Below are positions 33,689-41,894 of a stretch of DNA of 64,000 nt, piece by piece; positions within the stretch are counted from its first letter, which is position 1, and each line of letters begins with the position of its first letter. Source of the stretch: Chitinophaga agri (lineage in GTDB: Bacteria; Bacteroidota; Bacteroidia; Chitinophagales; Chitinophagaceae); the NCBI RefSeq assembly GCF_010093065.1, contig NZ_CP048113.1, forward strand, positions 7,086,001 to 7,150,000, in the 5' to 3' direction. Under the pieces are notes generated by a model, which had not been told where the DNA came from, searched no databases, and was given only the letters and a program-made list of their open reading frames with translations. The position numbers and the translations under genes were made by a program.

Positions 33689-34073
33689 AACTGCCTGTCG
33701 GCGATTGCTGTAGGAATTAGGTGATTAAGTCGGGGAGCAGTTTTGACAAAAAAGTACTCTTCAAAAACTCTCCTGGCTCTTTTTTCCATTATTATTTTAT
33801 CCATTTTGTCCTTTATCAGCCAAAGTTTTAACATGCGGTAAACACCATCTAGCGGATCACTACCCACAATTCGGCCGCCTCCCAATTCTATCTCTCTGAT
33901 GTGACACCAAATTCGTCTATTGGTATTTTTTTTTGGTCATCCACAGTGACTATATGGTTGCAGCGAAGTAACATCCAATCTAATTAATACGAGAAAATAG
34001 AAAATGTATATACCCTCAAAATACTAAATAAATCTATTAACTGGTCATACAGAATTATCCCTGGTCAAAGTAG
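33689..34073. other. Gene-poor intergenic stretch
   Basis: About 400 bp with no supported gene. The one open frame (33667-33885, minus strand) overlaps the terminator stem, is very basic and matches no family. The sequence is AT-rich and contains no obvious repeat. Confidence 0.4.
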
Positions 34074-34108
34074 AAAGAGGATAACTATTTTTAGTAGTAT
34101 CCTCTTTT
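34074..34108 (-). terminator. Putative terminator of the molybdenum hydroxylase operon
   Basis: AAAGAGGATA / TATCCTCTTT stem (10 bp) with a weaker inner stem ACTA / TAGT. On the minus strand it lies 80 bp after the last stop of the operon and is followed by TTTCTACTTTG. Confidence 0.45.
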
Positions 34109-34188
34109 CTGTGCATTCAGATCAGCTATTGTAGCATTGTTGTATGTGCATTTTGCTTGTATGGATCTTTGCTGGTGTGCACCTTTCC

Positions 34189-36471
34189 TCACACCAGTTT
34201 ATCAGGCGTCAGCGGAAGATCTCTTAACCGTTTACCCGTAGCATTGAACACCGCATTGGCAATGGCTGCCGAAACGCCGGTAATCCCGATCTCTCCTATA
34301 CCGCGTGCTCCGATAGGGGATATGTGCGGGTCTGGTTTTCCGATAAAATGTACATCAATCGGTGGTACATCCAGGTTAACGGGTACGTGATAGTCGGCCA
34401 GCGTCCGCATAACAGGATTACCCCAGCGTTTGTCGTATTCGGTAGCCTCCATTAAGGCAGCTCCAATGCCGAAAATAACTCCTCCGATAATCTGTGAACG
34501 GGCTGTCTTTTCGTTCATGATACGGCCTACGTCCTGTACGCTGGTGAAGCGTGTTACGCGAATAGTGCCAAAATCCTCATCCACCCATACTTCGGCGAAC
34601 TGAGCGCCAAACGAATGAAAAGCATATTGTTTGATATCACTGTTTTGTTCAGCGGGCGTTGTCTGCGGGGTACAAAGAGCGCCCGGAATGGTCAAGCCTG
34701 CTCCCGAGACAGGCTGGGTAGTGGCGCAGGCCTCTATCTCATTTCTTTTAGTCCTGGTAATGATGTCTGTATATGAATCAGCTGTTTTCTCGTCACCTTT
34801 TACAAACAGTTTCCCATTGCTGTAGCTGATCTCTTCGGGGTTTCTGCCATGGAGCCTGGATGAAGGGTCTGCAATCGCCAGGCTGGCAAGTTCCTTCCTG
34901 AGCATGACACAGGCCTCCATTGCAGCCGGGTGGATGCTGGCAGTTGTTTGTGAACCGCCGGCCAGTGGTGCTGCGGGAAGACTCGAATCACCGATCTTTA
35001 CCTGAATGCGGTCTACAGGTACACCCAGCGAATCAGCAACTGTTTGTGCCAGTACGGTATAGGTGCCGGTTCCGATATCAATAGATGCAGTCATTACGGT
35101 GACGTCGCCTTGTGTGTTCATCACTACTTTTACGGAAGCAGCGCTCCTGCCGCCCGGATAGGTGGCGGTGGCCATTCCATATCCCACAAGATATTTACCG
35201 TTGCGCTTTTGACGTGGCTCCATGGACCGGTTCGACCAGCCGAATCTCTCAGCACCTCTTGTGTAGCAGTCGATCAGGAAATCGGTGGAGAATGCGTGGC
35301 CTTTCATGGGGTCGCTGCCTGTATGGTTGGCGATCCTGAATTCGACCGGATCCATCTTCAGTTTGTATGCCATTTCATCTATAGCAGATTCCAGTGCAAA
35401 TGTACCTGGTGTTTCACCTGGTGCGCGCATGAAGGTGGGCGTGCCCCGATTCAGTTTGGTGACATTATAGGTGACTTCGCGTAGCGGTGCCTTGTATAAA
35501 ACGAGTGATTGTTTACCACTTGGTTCAAAAAAGTTTGTAAGATTAGTGTAGGTGTCCGTGTGATGACGTAGGGCACTCAGTTTTCCGGCGCTATCTGTTC
35601 CAATGGCTACGTGTTGGATGGTAGCTGCACGATGTCCGACATTGGTCTGCATCATCTGTCTGGTGAGCGCGAGTTTTACCGGTTTTCCTGTTGCTTTTGC
35701 TGCCATAGCCACTAACAGTGTATGCAGCCATAATCCTTTACTGCCGAAACCGCCGCCTACAAATGGTGCTATGACCTGCACATTTTCAGGCGAGAGACCC
35801 AGGAAATAGGCGGCAATAGCGCTTGTCATGCCCACGCCCTGAGTGGCATCATACAAAGTCAGTTTATCAGTACTATTCCATACCGCCACGGTAGCATGTG
35901 GTTCCATGGGGTGATGGTGTTCTGCAGGTGTCGAATAAGTTTGGCTTATCCGGTGTGCAGCTGCCGCTAGTGGGGTGGCAGTTTTCCCTTCGTTCACCTG
36001 TGCATCCTCTCCCATAAATACTTTCGGTTTTGTGGCGTGAGGAAGTGCAGCGGTGAGATCTGTGGCCGCCTTGTCCTGAGTATAACGGACCTTTAATTTA
36101 TAAGCGGCAGCGCGCGCCTGCTCGTATGTCTCAGCGACGACAACGGCAATGAACTGACCGATGTAATGTACTTTGTTATCCTGAAGAGGCGGCAGGGTTT
36201 CTCCCAGGAATGCGGCGCCAGCTTTCATCTGAGCCTGCATATCGAGGGGTTTCAGCTTCATGGCATTTTTATAGCTGATCACAGCGATCACGCCTGGTTC
36301 TTTTTTTGCGGTAACATCATCGATGGAGGCGATTGTACCTTTTGCGATGGTGGCACGTACAGGAAACGCATATACCATACCGGGCTGGTTAAATTCTGCA
36401 GCATATGTAGCCTTACCAGTGACCTTTAAGCGGCCATCTATACGGCTGATGGGTTTGCCGGTTTCACTCAT
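34189..36471 (-). CDS. Molybdenum hydroxylase, molybdopterin-binding subunit (PaoC/YagR-like)
   Basis: Catalytic subunit of a xanthine-oxidase-family aldehyde oxidoreductase, 760 residues. The N-terminal a/b-hammerhead domain begins SRIDGRLKVTGKATYAAEFN. The Mo-cofactor domains include VIAPFVGGGFGSKGLWLHTL (the GGGFG loop), FMRAPGETPGTFALESAIDE and GTGTYTVLAQTVADSLGVPV. The catalytic glutamate is in ARGIGEIGITGVS near the C-terminus. It completes a three-subunit enzyme with the FAD and 2Fe-2S subunits encoded upstream; the gap to the FAD gene is 107 bp. The physiological aldehyde or heterocycle cannot be read. Confidence 0.93.
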   Translation of the reverse strand: MSETGKPISRIDGRLKVTGKATYAAEFNQPGMVYAFPVRATIAKGTIASIDDVTAKKEPGVIAVISYKNAMKLKPLDMQAQMKAGAAFLGETLPPLQDNKVHYIGQFIAVVVAETYEQARAAAYKLKVRYTQDKAATDLTAALPHATKPKVFMGEDAQVNEGKTATPLAAAAHRISQTYSTPAEHHHPMEPHATVAVWNSTDKLTLYDATQGVGMTSAIAAYFLGLSPENVQVIAPFVGGGFGSKGLWLHTLLVAMAAKATGKPVKLALTRQMMQTNVGHRAATIQHVAIGTDSAGKLSALRHHTDTYTNLTNFFEPSGKQSLVLYKAPLREVTYNVTKLNRGTPTFMRAPGETPGTFALESAIDEMAYKLKMDPVEFRIANHTGSDPMKGHAFSTDFLIDCYTRGAERFGWSNRSMEPRQKRNGKYLVGYGMATATYPGGRSAASVKVVMNTQGDVTVMTASIDIGTGTYTVLAQTVADSLGVPVDRIQVKIGDSSLPAAPLAGGSQTTASIHPAAMEACVMLRKELASLAIADPSSRLHGRNPEEISYSNGKLFVKGDEKTADSYTDIITRTKRNEIEACATTQPVSGAGLTIPGALCTPQTTPAEQNSDIKQYAFHSFGAQFAEVWVDEDFGTIRVTRFTSVQDVGRIMNEKTARSQIIGGVIFGIGAALMEATEYDKRWGNPVMRTLADYHVPVNLDVPPIDVHFIGKPDPHISPIGARGIGEIGITGVSAAIANAVFNATGKRLRDLPLTPDKLV

Positions 36472-36578
36472 GATCTGAAAGAGTTTATCTGTTGAGAATG
36501 TGTGTTACTGTCCCATTACGGGACTTATCGGCCGGACTTGTTGTGTGGCCTGATGAACACCTGATTGCTTACGTGTGT

Positions 36579-37601
36579 TCAGACTTCGCTATGAAGGCCC
36601 GCTTCGATGCCATAGCCAGCCCCATTCAGCGCATAAGTAAGCGCCCGCACAATAGCATCTCCTGCCAGCTTCACTTTGTACTTATTATGTTCCAAAGGTT
36701 TAGCCTTGCTTAACTCCGCCGTTGCGGCGGCCTTGAAATTGGCTATTGTGGCATCCCTGCCTTTTAACAATTGCTCGGCAGCAGCAGCGCGCCAGGGTTT
36801 GTGGGCGACACCTCCCAGCGCGATCCGGACATCTTTGATCTTTGTGCCGTCTAAAGACATAGCAGCGGCCACTGACACCAGTGCAAATGCATAGGATGAC
36901 CGCTCACGGATTTTCAGATAATAGGAATGATCAGCAAGATCATTTTCCGGTAGTTCTATGGAAGTGATTAGCTCTCCATGTTTCAGATTATTATCTATCT
37001 CCGGATTATTACCTGGTAACCGGTGAAAATCGGCAAACGGGATAGTACGCTTTCCTGTGGATCCACCTTGCACATGTACGACAGCATCCAGTGCAGATAA
37101 CGCCACTGCCATGTCAGACGGATATACGGCCACGCACTTTTCAGACCAGCCGAAAATGGCATGATTGCGGTTCATGCCTTTCAGGGCACCGCAACCAGAT
37201 CCTGGTTCACGTTTATTGCATGGCATAGAGACATCATAAAAATAGGTGCAGCGTGTGCGCTGATTCAGATTTCCTCCATTTGTGGCCATATTTCTGATCT
37301 GTGCACTGGCACCCGCCAGGATAGCCATACTAAGCAGTGGATAATTTTTGCGTATTTTCTCATGATTGGCAGTGAATGAATTCGTCGCCATGCCACCAAT
37401 CAGAATGCCATTGTCGGTTTTCTCAATAGCAGTATGTTTCAGGCGGGTGATATTTATGAGTGCAGAAGGATGTGTGACATCTTCCTTCATCAGGTCCAGG
37501 AGGTTCGTTCCACCACCAAGGAATTTTGCATTGGCGTTTGCGGAAACAGTAGTGATCGCAGTCTCAGGATCACCAGCAATTGAAAATTTGAATGGTCTCA
37601 T
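36579..37601 (-). CDS. Molybdenum hydroxylase, FAD-binding subunit (PaoB/YagS-like)
   Basis: 340 residues. FAD-binding motifs are KFLGGGTNLLDLMKEDV (about 29-45) and ATNGGNLNQRTRCTYFYD. A cysteine set (CTYFYDVSMPCNKREPGSGC) places it in the PaoB branch, which carries an additional [4Fe-4S] cluster absent from classical xanthine dehydrogenase FAD subunits. The C-terminal CO-dehydrogenase-flavoprotein domain is present (DVRIALGGVAHKPWRAAAAE). It starts 21 bp after the 2Fe-2S gene. It passes electrons from the 2Fe-2S subunit to an external acceptor. Confidence 0.92.
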   Translation of the reverse strand: MRPFKFSIAGDPETAITTVSANANAKFLGGGTNLLDLMKEDVTHPSALINITRLKHTAIEKTDNGILIGGMATNSFTANHEKIRKNYPLLSMAILAGASAQIRNMATNGGNLNQRTRCTYFYDVSMPCNKREPGSGCGALKGMNRNHAIFGWSEKCVAVYPSDMAVALSALDAVVHVQGGSTGKRTIPFADFHRLPGNNPEIDNNLKHGELITSIELPENDLADHSYYLKIRERSSYAFALVSVAAAMSLDGTKIKDVRIALGGVAHKPWRAAAAEQLLKGRDATIANFKAAATAELSKAKPLEHNKYKVKLAGDAIVRALTYALNGAGYGIEAGLHSEV

Positions 37602-37622
37602 AGTTGAGGATTGCTTGAATGA

Positions 37623-38411
37623 TCAAATAGTACCGTCGGCAAATTGCCATACCTGGGCTACAGCTTTATCTCCCTGCACTTCACGAATGGCATTCACAAT
37701 ATTCGGGTAGGCTCCGCAGCGGCAGATATTCCCCGACATCCTTTCGCGTATTTCTTCATCGGAAAGTTCCACGGCTTTTCCCGTTTTCCGTATATTGTTT
37801 GTGACATAGCTGGCTTCCCCGTCTTTTGCTTCATTGACCAGGGCTACAGCAGAACAGATCTGGCCTGGTGTGCAATACCCACACTGAAAGCCGTCATGTT
37901 TGATAAAAGCTTCCTGCATGGGATGCAGCTTATTGCCATCTGCCAGGCCCTCTATCGTCGTGACCTCTCTATCCTCACAAGTGGCTGCAAGTGTAAGACA
38001 TGAGAGCACGCGGCGCCCGTCAATAATAACTGTGCAGGCGCCACACTGCCCATGATCACATCCTTTTTTTGAACCTGTCAGATCCAGGCGCTCACGTAGC
38101 GCATCCAGTAAGGTCATGCGGGAATCCAGCAATAATTGCTGCGTATTACCATTTACCTTGAAAGAGACATTGATGCCATTTTCAATGCCGGTTGGTGGGA
38201 GTGGATTGCCGGTGGCACTTCTGGCCATCAGTTGCTCAATACCGAGAAGATGGGTGGCCAGTAAGCCAGTCCCGGTGAAAGTGAATAATTTCAGGAAATG
38301 GCGCCTCTTCATGCCCGATGTGATGATCTCACTGATTTCATCAGGCATGAGTTCTTCGAGAGCACTCCGCTCTGCATCCGTTAAATCTGGAAACTTGGGT
38401 TGATCTTCCAT
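37623..38411 (-). CDS. Molybdenum hydroxylase, 2Fe-2S subunit with Tat-like signal (PaoA/YagT-like)
   Basis: 262 residues. A twin-arginine-like signal is preceded by an unusually long acidic leader of about 33 residues (GMKRRHFLKLFTFTGTGLLA), as in exported PaoA-type subunits. The plant-type ferredoxin domain has CDHGQCGACTVIIDGRRVLSC (about 117-140), and the second cluster domain has CGYCTPGQIC (about 177) and CRCGAYPN (about 230). It is the first gene of the operon. The Tat signal suggests the folded three-subunit enzyme works in the periplasm; no PaoD-like maturation factor is encoded nearby. Confidence 0.92.
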   Translation of the reverse strand: MEDQPKFPDLTDAERSALEELMPDEISEIITSGMKRRHFLKLFTFTGTGLLATHLLGIEQLMARSATGNPLPPTGIENGINVSFKVNGNTQQLLLDSRMTLLDALRERLDLTGSKKGCDHGQCGACTVIIDGRRVLSCLTLAATCEDREVTTIEGLADGNKLHPMQEAFIKHDGFQCGYCTPGQICSAVALVNEAKDGEASYVTNNIRKTGKAVELSDEEIRERMSGNICRCGAYPNIVNAIREVQGDKAVAQVWQFADGTI

Positions 38412-39165
38412 TGTGTTGATTTGAGGTTTTTAATCGATAGGAGACTACTTACAGGTAAGCGGAAGGTTATCAGGCCTGATTGCTACTTCCGGCGTTTAAG
38501 ACCGGCAAATAAGCGTTCTTTACCAATCATCACCAGTTGTTCACGAAGAAGTTTTACCGGGAAAGCCCGGTGCGCTGACAACAGATGGGAAATTGGTGCA
38601 AACGTCTTCACGTAAAGTCCGCACACCTGTACATATGTAATAGTGATATGCAGGCCTCAAATAGTGTACCGGTTGCTAAGAGCCTAAGTCACTATGCAGT
38701 TTTCGGGCATCTTCCGGCTGTAATTTATCTGATTGGTTCCGCCGCGCCAGCAGCTGTGCGTGATGCCGTTTTTAGGGGCTTCAGGTAAGTATAGCGTATC
38801 CACATCTGCATCCGTTGTTTCTATGGGAAGTTAACGTATAGGCTGGTACACACAATTGGTATGGGATGGTAACATTATCACCAGCGTAGCGGAGACATAA
38901 GGACCGGACCATCGGATGTGATGCAGGTATAGTGATGGTTATTCGGATACGTCGCATAAATGATCAGCGCCATTGCTGTTATTTCCGGTGATGATTGCAG
39001 ATCAGTTTTCAACCGCGACTGAATATCGGGGTGTCTGACGTGATATTATATATGTGTAGACGTTACGATTCGGTGTATGCTCCACTGATGCATTGTTACA
39101 GCGTAAAAGCATTATTTGCTGTTTCTTTTCTTAACCGGGACGTAACATTTTTTTAGTTCTTTTTA
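38412..39165. other. Intergenic region before the biosynthetic operon
   Basis: About 750 bp without a confident gene. It must contain the promoter of the molybdenum hydroxylase operon on the minus strand, but no perfect -7 box was found. A 47-codon minus-strand frame (38483-38626, GTG start) encodes a basic C-terminus-like sequence (LLREQLVMIGKERLFAGLKR) that could be a small gene or the tail of a lost one. A hairpin ACCGGG-AAAG-CCCGGT lies at 38556-38571 without a T-tract. Confidence 0.4.
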
Positions 39166-39197
39166 TTTGGATTTATGAATTAAAGAAATTACTTTTG
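39166..39197 (+). promoter_or_regulatory. Canonical Bacteroidota promoter of the NRPS operon
   Basis: A -33 element TTTG (39166-39169) and a -7 element TACTTTTG (39190-39197) are separated by 20 bp, matching the Bacteroidota consensus TTTG-N19-21-TAnnTTTG at every position. Transcription would start near 39204, about 213 nt before the first start codon. Confidence 0.7.
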
Positions 39198-39416
39198 AAA
39201 CGTTCAGTTCCACCAACAGAGGTTCTACAAAGTATTGCCCAACAAATTGTTTAACAACATTTAGTATCACATGTTGACTCACCTTTGATGGTTTGCGTGA
39301 ATAAAACCCTTTATTTCCTTTGATAGCGTGCTTTTAGCGGGTTTACTTCTTGCTTGTGTTAACTATTGTGTAGTCAGATGCCATTGAGTTGTTTAACATT
39401 CATTAACAATTTCGCG
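39198..39416 (+). promoter_or_regulatory. Long untranslated leader of the NRPS operon
   Basis: If the promoter at 39166-39197 is used, this 5' leader is over 200 nt. It contains repeated AACA/TGTT motifs (near 39239-39259 and 39391-39411) but no riboswitch, T-box or attenuator that I can recognise. Two weaker -7-like sequences (CACCTTTG near 39281, TTCCTTTG near 39315) could mark downstream promoters instead. Confidence 0.35.
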
Positions 39417-41861
39417 ATGAGAATAGTTTTTTCCCTCTTTTTTATTCCACTTATGGTTTTTATCTCTTCGAATGCATTTAGTCAAAACCATTATATCGTA
39501 GAGGGAATCGTAGCTGATCAGAACAATAAGCCGCTTGCTTTTTCAACTGTCAATCTGATTAGTTTACCTGACTCTGTAGTTGTTGCTTCTCAGCCTTCTG
39601 ACGAGCAGGGCAGGTTTTCGCTGTCTGTCAGTAATGAGGGGAACTATAGTGTGGTAGCAACTTATCTGGGGTATAGTAAAGGTATCACAGCTCCTTTTGT
39701 ACTTGATAAGGACCATGCAATTATCAGGCTGCCAGCCATTGGCCTTACGTTGAAACAGGCCACCAACCTGAAAGAGGTGAATATCGTCAAGCAAAAGGAA
39801 TATATTGAAAGAAGGAACGACAGAATTATTCTGAATATCGAAAATAATATCCTGGCTGCAGGCAACTCAGCGATGGACATTCTTGAAACGGCGCCTAATG
39901 TTTCTGTAGACCGGGACGGTAATATTTCATTACGGGGTAAAAAAGGGGTTGTGATCATGATCAACAACAAGCCGACATACCTGTCTGTCAGCGACATTTC
40001 CAACCTCCTGCGGAATACGCCGGGTGCCTCCATTCAGACAATTGAACTAATTGCCAATCCATCGTCCAAATTTGATGCGGCGGGAAGTGCAGGTATCATT
40101 AACATCCGGATGAAGAAGCGGGATGACTACGGTACGAACTGGAACCTGAGTGCGATGGCAGGGTATGGTACTTATTATAAGTCCAGCATCGATCTTGGCT
40201 TCAATCACCGTGGCGGCAGTTTCAACTTATATGGTAATTACGGTAACTCGAATAACAAGCGGTTCAATGATAATGATGTTGATCGCGTGAATTATCTTAA
40301 TCAGGATATCACACTTTTTGATCAGACATCCAATGCTATCAGGAAGATAGGTAGTCACAACTTTTCCGTCGGAGCTGATTATTTTATCAATCCGAGGAAT
40401 GTGATCGGAGTGCTTGTTTCCGGATCATTTACGGATGCCAGTCAGACTATGCTGAGCAAGACATTGATCGGATCAGCACCTAAGCGCATAGACTCAGTTT
40501 TGTCGACCAGAAATCCTGAGAAAAGCGGATTCGACAACATGACCTATAACCTGAATTATAAGACGGTGCTGGATACGCTGGGGCAGGAGCTATCCTTTGA
40601 TGTTGATTATAACAGGTTTGTTTCCTACAAGCGTTCCTCTTATGATAACTTTTATCATCTGCCGGACGGTTCTCAGTTAAAGAACCCGGAATATTTGAGG
40701 AACAGTGCTCCTATAAGGATTAATATATACTCTGCTAAATTTGACTATACTGTTGCTGTCAAAAAGTTTAAACTGGAACTTGGCGGCAAAACAAGTTGGG
40801 TAGAGACAGATAATAATTTTCAGTTTGATTCGTTAAGTACTGATGTATGGACACCCACAAACAGAAGTAATCATTTTGTATATCATGAAAATGTAAACGC
40901 AGGATATATAAATGTGAAGAGAGAGTTCCAGAAGTGGTCATTGCAATTCGGTGTCAGGGCGGAACAAACAAATTCCAAAGGTGATCTGAAAGACACGAAG
41001 CAGGTAGTAAAACGCAGCTACCTGGACTTTTTTCCAACATTTTACGCAACGCACAAATTCTCTCCTGATCATGAGATGGGATTTTCGTACGGGCGTAGAA
41101 TTGACAGGCCTAGTTATGAGGACCTTAATCCATTTCTTTTTTATGTCGATCCGTATACATTCAGCAGAGGAAACCCTTTCCTGAACCCGCAGTATACAAA
41201 CTCGTTCGATCTGTCATATACACTGAAGAATACCTATTCTTTTGCCTTTGGTTATAGCTTTACTGACGATGTGATGTCTTCTGTTAATATCAATGACAGC
41301 ATCGCCAAAACGGTCATTGTGACGAACGCTAATATTGCGAAACAGCGGTCTTACACCGCTTCAGCCAATGCGCCGGTAAAATTCACGTCCTGGTGGAAGA
41401 GTAACAATAACCTGAATGTGTTCCGTAATGAATTCAGCTCTCCGGATATTTTCGGTGTGGCATTCAGCAGCGGGCAATGGTCTTATATGTTTAACTCAAA
41501 TCAGAGTTTCAATATACTGAAGGACCTCCGCGCAGAAATTAACTTTTCATACCAGTCGCCGGTTGTTCTTGGCACCTTAAAAGTAACCAATGCCCAGCAC
41601 GGCATAGATATAGGCGTAAACAAGTCATTTGCAAACAACAAAGCAAATCTGAAGTTGTCTGTAAGAGACGTTTTTAATACAAGAGAACAAACAATTGTTA
41701 ATCTTCTGCCGGGGATGGACTTTCAGCTTCACCAGAAGGGTGAAACCAGAATTGGCAGATTAACCTTTACCTACAAGTTCGGTAACAATAAAGTAAAACA
41801 GGCACGACAAAGAAACACCGGCTCTGAGTCTGAATCACAGCGAATAAAAGGAGCCAACTAG
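39417..41861 (+). CDS. TonB-dependent receptor-like outer membrane beta-barrel protein
   Basis: About 814 residues. It has a signal peptide (MRIVFSLFFIPLMVFISSNA), a carboxypeptidase-like beta-sandwich (YIVEGIVADQNNKPLAFSTV), a plug-like region (AGNSAMDILETAPNVSVDRD then IELIANPSSKFDAAGSAGII) and a long barrel (OMP_b-brl_3 type) with many aromatic strands. The frame opens at 39366, but the ATG at 39417 starts the signal peptide. The NRPS gene begins 33 bp downstream on the same strand. In this position it could import the product, for example a metallophore, or a precursor, or serve self-protection. No siderophore-specific enzymes are seen, so the role is open. Confidence 0.88.
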   Translation: MRIVFSLFFIPLMVFISSNAFSQNHYIVEGIVADQNNKPLAFSTVNLISLPDSVVVASQPSDEQGRFSLSVSNEGNYSVVATYLGYSKGITAPFVLDKDHAIIRLPAIGLTLKQATNLKEVNIVKQKEYIERRNDRIILNIENNILAAGNSAMDILETAPNVSVDRDGNISLRGKKGVVIMINNKPTYLSVSDISNLLRNTPGASIQTIELIANPSSKFDAAGSAGIINIRMKKRDDYGTNWNLSAMAGYGTYYKSSIDLGFNHRGGSFNLYGNYGNSNNKRFNDNDVDRVNYLNQDITLFDQTSNAIRKIGSHNFSVGADYFINPRNVIGVLVSGSFTDASQTMLSKTLIGSAPKRIDSVLSTRNPEKSGFDNMTYNLNYKTVLDTLGQELSFDVDYNRFVSYKRSSYDNFYHLPDGSQLKNPEYLRNSAPIRINIYSAKFDYTVAVKKFKLELGGKTSWVETDNNFQFDSLSTDVWTPTNRSNHFVYHENVNAGYINVKREFQKWSLQFGVRAEQTNSKGDLKDTKQVVKRSYLDFFPTFYATHKFSPDHEMGFSYGRRIDRPSYEDLNPFLFYVDPYTFSRGNPFLNPQYTNSFDLSYTLKNTYSFAFGYSFTDDVMSSVNINDSIAKTVIVTNANIAKQRSYTASANAPVKFTSWWKSNNNLNVFRNEFSSPDIFGVAFSSGQWSYMFNSNQSFNILKDLRAEINFSYQSPVVLGTLKVTNAQHGIDIGVNKSFANNKANLKLSVRDVFNTREQTIVNLLPGMDFQLHQKGETRIGRLTFTYKFGNNKVKQARQRNTGSESESQRIKGAN

Positions 41862-41894
41862 AGAGAAAATTTATACCATACTCATCCATTTATT

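Noticed and set aside
33667..33885. 72-codon minus-strand open frame after the azoreductase gene
   Set aside because: It overlaps the terminator stem, matches no family, and has an irregular, highly basic composition with no promoter signal.
38585..38788. 67-codon plus-strand open frame upstream of the NRPS operon
   Set aside because: No family resemblance, no promoter or start signal, and it overlaps a more plausible minus-strand frame.
39417..41861. Siderophore receptor as a firm assignment
   Set aside because: The barrel is of the general OMP_b-brl_3 type, and the operon shows no catecholate, hydroxamate or Fur-box evidence within the window.
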